Shown here one piece after another: positions 9,038 through 15,498 of a DNA stretch of 17,776 nucleotides (positions are counted from its first letter, which is position 1; the number at the start of each line of letters is the position of its first letter). The notes under the pieces are model-generated. The model saw only the letters and a program-made list of their open reading frames with translations, was not told where the DNA came from and made no database searches. Location: assembly GCA_019114715.1 (NCBI GenBank), contig DXEZ01000142.1, positions 1 through 17,776 of the forward strand. Reading direction: 5' to 3'. Origin of the DNA: Candidatus Sphingobacterium stercoripullorum. GTDB lineage: Bacteria; Bacteroidota; Bacteroidia; Sphingobacteriales; Sphingobacteriaceae. The translations under genes were made by a program, and so were the position numbers.

Positions 9038-9324
9038 AATATGGCATCTTCAGCTGTAAGTGGAAGGATGTGGAACCAGTTTGTTTCCCGTGTTTTAGAT
9101 ACTAAAAACGCAATGTTTGTTTTCCTGTCATTACCCTGTGATTGTTTTACAATTACGGATGTATAATGCCTTTCAAAATCAATCCGCAGTTTGTGGCCAT
9201 TTTTTAATAATCATAAAGTTGCCATTGTTCTAGATCTAGGAAGCAGTTAATGCGCAACACTTAGTGGAGTGAGGATAATTCTAGTTGGCTGTAAAGCAGT
9301 CTCTTATGGATGTGGTATGCTGAA

Positions 9325-10377
9325 TTATTTGACGCTAGCTTTTTTAAATATTTCTAGCGCTAAGTTTTCAAGATCGGCAGTGTCGGTATTGCACAAAATT
9401 ATAAGGATCTGATTGAAATCTTTAGAAATAATAATCGATGAGTTAAACCCATCTATACTGCCACTTCTTCTATACGTATTATCCGTTTCAACGTAATAGA
9501 AACCTATAGTAGGTTTCCCAGATAGCCAGTCAATGTACTCGTCATTTTGCGTTGAGAGTAATAGCTGGTCTTTAGTTTTAGGAGTGAGTAACAGGTTGTT
9601 TTTTATAGCTTCTAAAAACCTGTATAAATCCTCGGTAGTTGAGTACATGGCTCCTGCGCCGTAGTAATTCGAGAGGTACCTGTTATCGTTATGTAGCGGG
9701 TCGTCTTTACTTCCTTCCCCAAAAGAGTAGTTGTGGTAGCCATAGGCTAGGTTAGGGATAATATCGCTTTCTTTTACAAACCCCGTGTTTTTTAGATCCA
9801 GTGGGTCTAAAATGAGCTTTTCAATGGCCTGCTCGAAATCTTCTTTTGTGATATTCTCTATTATTTTAGAAAGCAAGATGTAATCTACATTGTTGTAGTT
9901 AAAAGAGGAATCGAGATTAGGAGACCTTTTAAGAAAGTGTGTGAGGTAATCATTCAGGTTGTACTTGGTGGTGACAGCCTTTATGGGCTCATTTTCCAGT
10001 CCAGATTGGTGCAAAAGCAAGTCTTTAATTGTGATGTTCCGGCAATCTTTTGGAAGGCCTCTAACATACTTTGAAGCCTTGTCATTAAGGTTTAGAACGC
10101 CATTTTCCTGCAGTTTTAATAGGGCAATTGAGGTAAAAAGCTTGGTGATAGAGGCTATGGGAAACCGGGTGTCTTGATTGATTTTTACTTGGAATTGGAA
10201 ATTAGAATACCCCTTGTTTACTTTTATAAGCTCTTTACCATCAGCGTATAGTAGAGTCCCGTTAAATCTTCCCTTATCATGCTCTATCTGAAGGGTTTCT
10301 TGGATGAGCTCCTTAGTTTGAGCAAGTAGAAAAATAGGGGAGAGGAGAAAGATACAGGCGATAATCGAAGTTTTCAT
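9325..10377 (-). CDS. Exported serine hydrolase, beta-lactamase/class C (S12) family
   Basis: A 350-aa protein with an N-terminal signal peptide (hydrophobic 4-19, probable cleavage after LLAQ at 20). It has the three active-site elements of the penicillin-binding-protein/class C beta-lactamase fold: S76-ITK79 (SxxK nucleophile and general base), Y161-NN163 (YxN) and RSGSIDG (304-310) in the place of the K/H-T-G motif. LLLHQSGLE (120-128) is a further family landmark. It is likely periplasmic or envelope-attached. Members of this family include esterases, D-aminopeptidases and peptidases; true beta-lactamase activity should not be assumed. The gene is 141 nt downstream of the 139-aa gene's stop and converges on the polysaccharide locus. 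Start chosen because the signal peptide begins immediately after this ATG. Confidence 0.88.
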   Translation of the reverse strand: MKTSIIACIFLLSPIFLLAQTKELIQETLQIEHDKGRFNGTLLYADGKELIKVNKGYSNFQFQVKINQDTRFPIASITKLFTSIALLKLQENGVLNLNDKASKYVRGLPKDCRNITIKDLLLHQSGLENEPIKAVTTKYNLNDYLTHFLKRSPNLDSSFNYNNVDYILLSKIIENITKEDFEQAIEKLILDPLDLKNTGFVKESDIIPNLAYGYHNYSFGEGSKDDPLHNDNRYLSNYYGAGAMYSTTEDLYRFLEAIKNNLLLTPKTKDQLLLSTQNDEYIDWLSGKPTIGFYYVETDNTYRRSGSIDGFNSSIIISKDFNQILIILCNTDTADLENLALEIFKKASVK

Positions 10378-10518
10378 GCTGCTGGTTTACTGCTAAACAA
10401 TTGGTAGTTAATGGTTATTAAAATGGAGTTTATGACATCATTCTATCTAAAATACGTGGCTAAAAATAAGGTGTTTTAGTCAAACGCAGAGTTACTGATT
10501 AGTATTTAAAGATCTTTC

Positions 10519-10938
10519 CTAAATATAAATGGATAGGGAAGAATCCGAGGGGTGATCTATATAAACAATTTTGCTTTGCTCAAGTCCGCGTTTTAGCTGG
10601 TCATAGACACTTATAACTTTCGGTTCCACGCCTTTTCCGTGTCTTTGGATGTACCTCCCTGATATACGGAGGTAGATAATGGTGTTTTTTAACTCTCTAG
10701 CTTTCGCGCTTTTACCTTTAAGCCAGTCCCAGTCGCCCGGGTGAAACACATCAAATATAGCTTCTTCTAGTGCCTCAGTTTCCTTCGCTTTCTCTATGCT
10801 CGTCTGATAAATATAAGGCGGAGCATAGCCTAGAGAACGTATTACTTGATTTAGTGAAGCCCACTTATCGGTGTAAAGTGCTTTAATATCCCGAGGAATA
10901 GGGAGGCGGCCGGAGTTACGGGAGTTTTTATTTTTCAT
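10519..10938 (-). CDS. Unrecognised 139-aa protein
   Basis: I do not recognise this protein. It begins with a basic, disordered-looking stretch (MKNKNSRNSGRLPIPRD), followed by a mixed helical region (KWASLNQVIRSLGYAPP, SIEKAKETEALEEAIFDVF), a Trp-rich turn (HPGDWDWLKG) and a basic segment (LRISGRYIQRHGKG). There is no signal peptide or membrane segment, so it is probably cytosolic. Amino-acid composition is ordinary and there is no competing frame, which supports it being real. It starts 34 nt after the yebC stop on the same strand, but the yebC terminator lies in between, so it may depend on read-through or a promoter of its own. The basic N-terminus could suggest nucleic-acid contact; that is a guess. 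Confidence 0.6.
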   Translation of the reverse strand: MKNKNSRNSGRLPIPRDIKALYTDKWASLNQVIRSLGYAPPYIYQTSIEKAKETEALEEAIFDVFHPGDWDWLKGKSAKARELKNTIIYLRISGRYIQRHGKGVEPKVISVYDQLKRGLEQSKIVYIDHPSDSSLSIYI

Positions 10939-10958
10939 TGCAAAGGTTGCTAAAGAAG

Positions 10959-10985
10959 AAAAAAGCCGTCTATTAAAGGACGGCT
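10959..10985 (-). terminator. Intrinsic terminator enclosing the yebC stop codon
   Basis: On the minus strand AGCCGTC (10985-10979) pairs perfectly with GACGGCT (10970-10964) around an 8-nt loop, followed at once by a T-tract (10964-10959, then CTTCTTT). The yebC TAA (10975-10973) sits in the loop, so the last sense codons form the upstream arm of the stem. This is a textbook rho-independent terminator that overlaps coding sequence. Confidence 0.85.
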
Positions 10986-11725
10986 AGAATTTCATCAGTA
11001 AGTTCTAAGTTGTGGAAAACGTGCTGAACGTCATCGTCATCCTCAAAGGCGTCAATCATTTTCAGTAAGCCTTTGGCATCTTCTGCTCCAACCTCTTTGG
11101 TTTCGTGAGGGATACGCCTTACCTCTGCGTTTTGTACCTCTATGCCTAATTCTTCGAGTTTCGTGGACATATTTCCAAACTCTGTAAATTCAGAATATAT
11201 GATAAATAGATCATCCTCTTCTTCAAATGAAGCTGCACCAGCTTCTATAAGCTCTAACTGGAGGTCGTCCATTTCCATTTCTATAGCACTTCTTTCTATT
11301 GTAAAAACGCCGTTTCTTTCAAAAAGGAACTCTAAAGAACCATTGGTACCTAATGAACCGCCGTATTTATTAAAGATTGCGCGTATGTTCGCTACCGTTC
11401 TATTGGTATTATCGGTAGTACACTCAACAAAAAAAGCAATTCCGTGAGGTCCATAGCCTTCAAAAGAAATGTGGGAGTAGTTTTCTCCATCACCGCCAGT
11501 AGCTTTTTTAATTGCTCTGTCAATATTATCTTTTGGAAGGTTAATACCTTTAGCGTTGGCAATAGCATTTCTTAGCGCTGGATTGGATTCCGGATCACCA
11601 TTGTTGTTATTCTCTTTAATAGCAACGGTAATCTCCTTTAATGCTTTGGTGAATAATTTTCCTCTTTTTTTATCTTGGGCTCCTTTTCTGTGTTTTATAT
11701 TGGCCCATTTACTGTGTCCTGCCAT
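10973..11725 (-). CDS. yebC: YebC/PmpR (TACO1) family protein
   Basis: A 250-aa cytosolic protein with the family's near-invariant start MAGHSKWANIKHRKGAQD, then KLFTKALKEI and NLPKDNIDRAIKK, and in the second domain YSHISFEGYGPHGIAFFVE, NRTVANIRAIF and GGSLG. Members are described either as transcriptional regulators or, more recently, as factors helping ribosomes through difficult stretches such as polyproline; which applies here cannot be read from the sequence. Length is normal for the family. The gene has a promoter-like site at 11796-11822 and its own terminator, so it looks monocistronic. A 360-nt gap separates it from the agu pair upstream. Confidence 0.95.
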   Translation of the reverse strand: MAGHSKWANIKHRKGAQDKKRGKLFTKALKEITVAIKENNNNGDPESNPALRNAIANAKGINLPKDNIDRAIKKATGGDGENYSHISFEGYGPHGIAFFVECTTDNTNRTVANIRAIFNKYGGSLGTNGSLEFLFERNGVFTIERSAIEMEMDDLQLELIEAGAASFEEEDDLFIIYSEFTEFGNMSTKLEELGIEVQNAEVRRIPHETKEVGAEDAKGLLKMIDAFEDDDDVQHVFHNLELTDEILAVL

Positions 11726-11772
11726 GAATTAAAGCTTATTTTATTTGCTTCTATTATACATCAAAATTAATG

Positions 11773-11792
11773 AAAGTAATATGCATTACTTT
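11773..11792. promoter_or_regulatory. Inverted repeat in the yebC leader, possible operator
   Basis: AAAGTAAT (11773-11780) and ATTACTTT (11785-11792) form a perfect 8-bp inverted repeat separated by ATGC. It overlaps the start point predicted from the promoter-like site just upstream (11796-11822) and lies about 50 nt before the yebC start codon. The symmetry and position fit a dimeric repressor site. The region is AT-rich, which raises the chance of coincidence. Confidence 0.35.
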
Positions 11793-11795
11793 ATG

Positions 11796-11822
11796 CAAAA
11801 ATACAAAAATATTATATCCAAA
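11796..11822 (-). promoter_or_regulatory. Candidate Bacteroidota-type promoter for yebC
   Basis: On the minus strand, TTTG (11822-11819) is followed 15 nt later by TATTTTTG (11803-11796), which matches the Bacteroidota minus-7 element TAnnTTTG exactly. A second TATTTTTG lies directly next to it (11811-11804). The spacing of 15 nt is a little shorter than usual. A predicted start near 11789 would leave a leader of about 60 nt before yebC. Confidence 0.45.
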
Positions 11823-12004
11823 GCGAACGTGATGATTTCTCTTTATTTCTTTTGTTGGTTTGTGTGCTAAGAAATGTGAAAGGGTAAAACTTATATGCCT
11901 TGTTTTTTCGGCGAGCGAGAAGGTTTTTGCTAGGACGTAATGGCAATAAATTGGGAGGGGAGATATAGGGCAATAAGTTTTTTTTGAGCGAGCAGAGGTT
12001 ACAA

Positions 12005-12044
12005 CTATTCACCTGGCTCCTAATGATAAGGGGCTGGTGAATAG
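12005..12044. other. Long stable hairpin after the agu pair, terminator-like without a T-tract
   Basis: CTATTCACC (12005-12013) pairs perfectly with GGTGAATAG (12036-12044). After one bulged T, GGCTCC (12015-12020) pairs with GGGGCT (12030-12035) including two G-U/T pairs, leaving a 9-nt loop: 15 pairs in all. It lies about 40 nt beyond the aguA stop on the minus strand, where a terminator or RNA-stabilising structure is expected. Neither side has a T-tract, so a simple intrinsic terminator is doubtful. The rest of the 360-base gap 11726-12085 holds the yebC promoter-like site and inverted repeat, and no credible gene. Confidence 0.5.
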
Positions 12045-12085
12045 CTGTTTGTGGCCTAAAAGAGGATAGCCCAATATATAAACTT

Positions 12086-13150
12086 TTAAATTGCAGGCTC
12101 CTGCTGGCTGAGGCAATGGAAACTTCCTAGCCCCCAGATGATATCCACGGAGTCTATACCTATGACCTTTTTATCGGTAAAGCAAGATTGTAAGATATCA
12201 ATAGCTTTGCCGTCATTTTTATCGTTGAATACGGGAACTACTACTACCTTGTTTGCTATGTAAAAGTTGGCGTAGGAGGCAGGCAATTGCTCTCCATCGT
12301 AAATCACCGGCTTACTCGGCATGGGCAGCTCTATCACTTCTAGTTTTTCGCCCGATGTAAGGCGAAAGCCTTTTAGCAGCTCTAGATTGTTTTTTAAAAT
12401 CTCGTAATTATCGGTTTGTTTGTGCTCCTCGATGGCCGTAATTACGGTGTTAGCCTTGACAAACCTAGTAATATCGTCTATATGTCCATCGGTGTCATCA
12501 CCAATGATTCCCTCCTGAAGCCAGAGTACTTGATCTTGGCCGTAATATGCTTTTAAGTAAGCCTCTATTTGCTCTTTATTTAAGTGTGGGTTTCGGTTGG
12601 GGTTCAATAGGCAGGATTTTGTTGTCAGTATGGTCCCTTTGCCGTTAAACTCAACGCCTCCGCCTTCCATCACTATTTCGGGATAATATACAGGCAGGTT
12701 GAGCGCTTTAGCTATCCTCGTTGGAATGATATCGTCTTGATCATAGGGAGGGTATTTATCGCCCCATGCGTTGTAGCCCCAATCTACGATGGCTTTGGTT
12801 TTTGCAGTAGGGTTGATTAGGAATGCAGGCCCGTGATCGCGGCACCAAGCATCATCGGTTGGGAAATGGAAAAACTCAATGTTCTCTAGATCTGTCTGCG
12901 CTTTATCGAGCTGCTCTAAAGCAAAGTCGTGCATCTTTTGATCGTTTACATTGATGCGTACTTTTTGCCCTTTAGCAACCTCCTTGATAAATGCACAGTA
13001 ATGGGGATAGATCGCATCGATCTTCCCTGGCCAAGAGGCTTCCTTATGAGGCCATGAAAGCCACATCGCTTCCTGCTTTTCCCACTCTGCAGGGAAATGA
13101 AACCCCTGGTATTTTGGGGTTTCAGCTTCTTTAAAAGGTACTTCTACCAT
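12086..13150 (-). CDS. aguA: Agmatine deiminase (peptidyl-arginine deiminase-type family)
   Basis: A 354-aa cytosolic enzyme predicted to convert agmatine and water to N-carbamoylputrescine and ammonia. Guanidino-group-modifying family motifs are present: WLSWPH (30-35), DDAWCRDHGP (99-108), VMEGGGVEFNGKGT, GIIGDDTDGHIDDITRF with the catalytic His and Asp residues, and GLGSFHCLSQQEP near the C-terminus with the nucleophile Cys346. Length is close to that of plant and bacterial agmatine deiminases (about 350-380 aa). The more common form of the last motif is GGGNIHC; the GLGSFHC variant is noted below. The gene follows aguB by 22 nt on the same strand, and the enzyme of that gene acts on its product, which strongly supports the assignment over a protein-arginine deiminase. 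An arginine decarboxylase to supply agmatine is not in the window. Confidence 0.93.
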   Translation of the reverse strand: MVEVPFKEAETPKYQGFHFPAEWEKQEAMWLSWPHKEASWPGKIDAIYPHYCAFIKEVAKGQKVRINVNDQKMHDFALEQLDKAQTDLENIEFFHFPTDDAWCRDHGPAFLINPTAKTKAIVDWGYNAWGDKYPPYDQDDIIPTRIAKALNLPVYYPEIVMEGGGVEFNGKGTILTTKSCLLNPNRNPHLNKEQIEAYLKAYYGQDQVLWLQEGIIGDDTDGHIDDITRFVKANTVITAIEEHKQTDNYEILKNNLELLKGFRLTSGEKLEVIELPMPSKPVIYDGEQLPASYANFYIANKVVVVPVFNDKNDGKAIDILQSCFTDKKVIGIDSVDIIWGLGSFHCLSQQEPAI

Positions 13151-13172
13151 TTATATATTATATAACTAAGTG

Positions 13173-14051
13173 TTAATCTTCTTCGTCTAAAAACCGTTTT
13201 GTTAGCGGGTGATAGGTCTCAATGCGTCTGTCTCTTAAAAAAGGCCAGTGCTTTCTATAAAAGTCCGATTCGGTGAGGTCTAAATCAACCGTTACCACTT
13301 CTTCCTTATCGTGGGATGCTTGGTATAGAATACGTCCTTGAGCATTTGTAGCGAAACTACCACCCCAGAACTTCATATGCCCGTCTTGCTCAAAACCTAC
13401 GCGGTTGACCGATACCACGGGAATTCCATTGGCAACAGCATGGCTTCTTTGAATCAGTTGCCAAGCGCTGTACTGGTCTTCATTGGTTTGCTCGTCTTGA
13501 TCGGTTGCCCAGCCAATTGCAGTGGGGTAGAATAAGATCTCAGCACCCTTCATAGCAGTAATTCTTGCGGCCTCAGGATACCACTGGTCCCAGCAAATTA
13601 GCACGCCGATTTTAGCGAATTTTGTTTGAAACACTTTGTAACCCATGTCGCCAGGCGTGAAGTAAAACTTCTCGTAAAACGAAGGGTCATCGGGAATGTG
13701 CATTTTTCTATATTTCCCCAGGTAGCTACCGTCTGCATCCAGCACGGCAGTTGTATTGTGATATAAGCCTTCTGCTCTTTTTTCAAACAAAGAGGCGATG
13801 ATAACGACTCCAAGTTCACCTGCTAATTTTGATAAGTAGTCGGTACTTGGGCCGGGAATACTCTCGGCTAAGTCAAAATTATCATAGTCCTCTACATCGC
13901 AAAAATACAGCGTAGAGAAAATCTCTTGCAAACAGACAATCTGTGCACCTTGGCTTGCAGCCTCTCTGATTTTATCAGCAGCTTTCACCATATTGGTCTC
14001 CTTGTCCTGAACGCAAGACATCTGGACCATTCCTACTTTAACTTTACTCAT
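13173..14051 (-). CDS. aguB: N-carbamoylputrescine amidohydrolase (nitrilase superfamily)
   Basis: A 292-aa cytosolic enzyme predicted to hydrolyse N-carbamoylputrescine to putrescine, CO2 and ammonia. The nitrilase-superfamily Glu-Lys-Cys triad is visible: Glu43 in CLQEIFSTLYFC, Lys116 in KYRKMHIPDDPSFYEKFYF and Cys153 in LICWDQWYPEAAR. The block HIPDDPSFYEKFYFTPGD is characteristic of carbamoylputrescine and related beta-alanine-type amidohydrolases rather than of nitrilases. Length fits (about 290-300 aa). It is the promoter-proximal gene of a two-gene unit with aguA, together forming the agmatine branch of putrescine synthesis. A candidate minus-7 element lies 26-33 nt upstream of the start codon. 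Confidence 0.95.
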   Translation of the reverse strand: MSKVKVGMVQMSCVQDKETNMVKAADKIREAASQGAQIVCLQEIFSTLYFCDVEDYDNFDLAESIPGPSTDYLSKLAGELGVVIIASLFEKRAEGLYHNTTAVLDADGSYLGKYRKMHIPDDPSFYEKFYFTPGDMGYKVFQTKFAKIGVLICWDQWYPEAARITAMKGAEILFYPTAIGWATDQDEQTNEDQYSAWQLIQRSHAVANGIPVVSVNRVGFEQDGHMKFWGGSFATNAQGRILYQASHDKEEVVTVDLDLTESDFYRKHWPFLRDRRIETYHPLTKRFLDEED

Positions 14052-14076
14052 TTTTTATACTCTTATAATAGCGCCA

Positions 14077-14084
14077 CAAAGATA
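14077..14084 (-). promoter_or_regulatory. Candidate minus-7 element for the aguB-aguA unit
   Basis: TATCTTTG on the minus strand matches TAnnTTTG exactly and would place a start point roughly 20 nt before the aguB ATG. I could not find a convincing TTTG minus-33 box at the usual distance, so support is limited to one element and its position. Confidence 0.35.
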
Positions 14085-14210
14085 TTAATATAGTGGTAAT
14101 TACATAATGTATTTTAAATACTTTTACACCTCTTAAACTTAATTTCCTGCTGAAGGTTTAATGGAGGTTGGTTGTTTGTTTAAGTTGTTGAACCATAGTA
14201 GGTTGTTGTT

Positions 14211-14229
14211 TTAAAGGGTGTGCCTTTAA
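14211..14229. other. Perfect 7-bp hairpin between amn and aguB
   Basis: TTAAAGG (14211-14217) pairs with CCTTTAA (14223-14229) around a 5-nt loop. There is no T-tract on either side. It lies in the 256-base gap between the amn stop and the aguB start. Its left arm continues as TTTAAAGGGTG, shared with the hairpin at 8798-8824. Confidence 0.35.
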
Positions 14230-14262
14230 TGAAGTGTATCCCTCTATTATCGCGCGGGCCTT

Positions 14263-14283
14263 AAAAAAAAGCGTGTTACACGG
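14263..14283 (-). terminator. Probable intrinsic terminator of amn
   Basis: On the minus strand, CGTG-TAA-CACG (14282-14272) is followed by C and eight Ts (14270-14263), 25-45 nt after the amn stop. The 4-bp stem with a 3-nt loop is short; an alternative stem, TACAC/GTGTA, is available slightly upstream. The T8 run and position make termination likely. Between it and the stop codon is a 10-bp palindrome, CATAGCTATG (14296-14305). Confidence 0.45.
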
Positions 14284-14307
14284 TAGGCAGTGTAGCATAG
14301 CTATGTT

Positions 14308-15129
14308 TTAGAACTTCAAATGCTTTACTGTATGACCATTGTTGATGAGCTGCTTTAGAGCATCGATACCAATAGATAGGTGTGTTTTTACGTATGTCTC
14401 GGTTACTGTAACATCACTCTCGGAAGTCTTTACACCTTCAGGAATCATCGGCTGATCCGAGATAAGCAATAAAGCGCCCGAAGGAATTTTATTGGCAAAG
14501 CCTACACTAAAGATTGTGGCTGTCTCCATGTCTACACAGAATGCACGGATGGCCTTTAAGTATTTTTTGAATTTTTTATCGTGTTCCCATACCCTGCGGT
14601 TAGTGGTGTAGACCGTTCCTGTCCAGTAGTCTAGGGAGTAGTCCCTGATTGTTGTTGAGATAGCCTTCTGCAGAGCGAATGCTGGAAGGGCAGGTACTTC
14701 GGGCGGGAAGTAATCGTTTGATGTACCCTCACCTCGTATAGCAGCAATGGGTAGGACGAGCTCGCCAATTTTACTTTTCTTACGTATGCCGCCAGTTTTT
14801 CCAAGGAATAAAACTCCTTTTGGTTGTATAGCCGCCAGTAGATCCATGATGGTTGCCGCCATGGGGCTTCCCATACCAAAATTTATAATGGTGATTCCTG
14901 CAGCTGAGCAGGTTTGCATGGGTTTGTCTTTCCCTTTTATAGGTGCATCATCGTGCATCTCCGAGAAGATGTTCAAGTAATTAGAGAAGTTTGTAAGCAG
15001 TATATATTCTCCAAACTCCTCAATTTCAGTGCCCGTATATCTCGGTAGCCAGTTGATGATGATCTCTTCTTTGGTTTTTAGTCCTGGGGTAACCGGGCTA
15101 TCAGCCATATTTATTTTCTCGTTTGTCAT
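14308..15129 (-). CDS. amn: AMP nucleosidase, short Bacteroidota form
   Basis: A 273-aa cytosolic enzyme of the phosphorylase (PNP/UDP) superfamily, predicted to split AMP into adenine and ribose 5-phosphate. Landmarks: TKEEIIINWLPRYTG (19-33) and EFGEYILLTNF near the N-terminus, GITIINFGMGSPMAATIMDL, FLGKTGGIRKKSKIGE, and AFCVDMETATIFSVGF, where the VDME-type motif contacts the ribose in this superfamily, then LLLISDQPM. It lacks the N-terminal domain of the ~480-aa E. coli enzyme, as is usual in this phylum. An ATG at residue 8 is an alternative start; the conserved part begins near residue 19. It is divergent from the HEPN operon, sharing the motif-rich 369-nt intergenic region, and is probably monocistronic. 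Confidence 0.92.
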   Translation of the reverse strand: MTNEKINMADSPVTPGLKTKEEIIINWLPRYTGTEIEEFGEYILLTNFSNYLNIFSEMHDDAPIKGKDKPMQTCSAAGITIINFGMGSPMAATIMDLLAAIQPKGVLFLGKTGGIRKKSKIGELVLPIAAIRGEGTSNDYFPPEVPALPAFALQKAISTTIRDYSLDYWTGTVYTTNRRVWEHDKKFKKYLKAIRAFCVDMETATIFSVGFANKIPSGALLLISDQPMIPEGVKTSESDVTVTETYVKTHLSIGIDALKQLINNGHTVKHLKF

Positions 15130-15160
15130 TTATTTTATTCGTATTTATGATTTATGCTTT

Positions 15161-15257
15161 AAGGTAAGCAACTCTTTTGAAATCTGTATTAAGGTAAGTT
15201 AAAGATAATGTTCGTTAGGTAGTACCTTATATCCGTTTTACTACGTAAATATACCTT
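15161..15257. promoter_or_regulatory. Four phased AAGGTA motifs between amn and the HEPN-gene operon
   Basis: The hexamer AAGGTA occurs at 15161-15166 and 15191-15196 on the plus strand and at 15223-15228 and 15252-15257 on the minus strand. Start-to-start distances are 30, 32 and 29 nt, close to three helical turns, so all sites could face the same side of the DNA; the orientation switches in the middle. The third copy is also part of AGGTA-G-TACCT (15217-15227). A regulator binding site array serving one or both divergent genes is the simplest reading. The rest of the 369-base gap (15130-15498) holds the tandem repeat at 15411-15467 and no gene; I see no clear promoter for the plus-strand operon. 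Confidence 0.5.
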
Positions 15258-15410
15258 TTTTTAATAACATGTAAAATATGGGGCAATTATCCTGTTAAAA
15301 AGACCTTTCTCCGCTAATCGAGCTGCGCTGATAAACTAAAGTTACAAAAATGGATCAGTATAGATACGAAAGAGCTTCATTTGGTATAAACGAAGTCCTC
15401 TTGTAAAATA

Positions 15411-15467
15411 CCAGTGATATTTGGTTTTGTACAGGTGATGTTGGTTCTATACACCAGAGATATGGCG
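15411..15467. repeat. Degenerate direct repeats upstream of the 373-aa gene
   Basis: Two similar units follow each other: 15411-15433 (core GTGATATTTGGTTTTGTACA) and 15434-15453 (GGTGATGTTGGTTCTATACA). A more diverged third begins at 15454 (CCAGAGATATGG). The array ends about 30-45 nt before the ATG, overlapping where promoter elements would be expected. Confidence 0.4.
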
Positions 15468-15498
15468 TTTCTTTGCCTAGAAACTAATTAATTATACT

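Larger units (their letters stand above)
8696..9324. other. Intergenic region between convergent genes, no convincing gene
   Basis: This 629-base stretch lies between the end of the plus-strand polysaccharide locus and the end of the minus-strand serine hydrolase gene. I see no RNA gene and no credible protein. The longest open stretch (8957-9166, TTG start) is mostly a product of the tandem repeat at 8972-9037. A hairpin (8798-8824) and that repeat are the only structured elements I can support. The length is more than two convergent terminators need, so it may be a decayed gene or an old insertion site, but nothing recognisable remains. Confidence 0.6.

Noticed and set aside
8957..9166. A 69-codon open stretch with an 11-residue internal repeat
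   Set aside because: It needs a TTG start, has no ribosome-binding site, and its only notable part is the DNA tandem repeat; the downstream residues look like random translation.
9333..9359. CGCTAG/CTAGCG inverted repeat at the end of the serine hydrolase gene
   Set aside because: The 6-bp stem with a 15-nt AT-rich loop lies inside coding sequence and is not followed by a T-tract, so I did not call a terminator.
9325..10377. Reading the SxxK protein as a true beta-lactamase resistance gene
   Set aside because: The SITK, YNN and RSGS motifs are shared by many esterases and peptidases of the family; nothing in the sequence or context points to beta-lactam hydrolysis.
11812..12012. A 66-codon minus-strand open stretch between yebC and aguA
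   Set aside because: Composition is Lys/Ser/Pro/Leu-rich as expected from AT-rich non-coding DNA; it begins inside the hairpin and ends in the yebC promoter-like site.
15416..15475. Possible promoter boxes for the HEPN operon (GATATTTG at 15416, TTTCTTTG at 15468)
   Set aside because: Each is one mismatch from TAnnTTTG, and no TTTG box lies at an acceptable distance, so I did not call a promoter.
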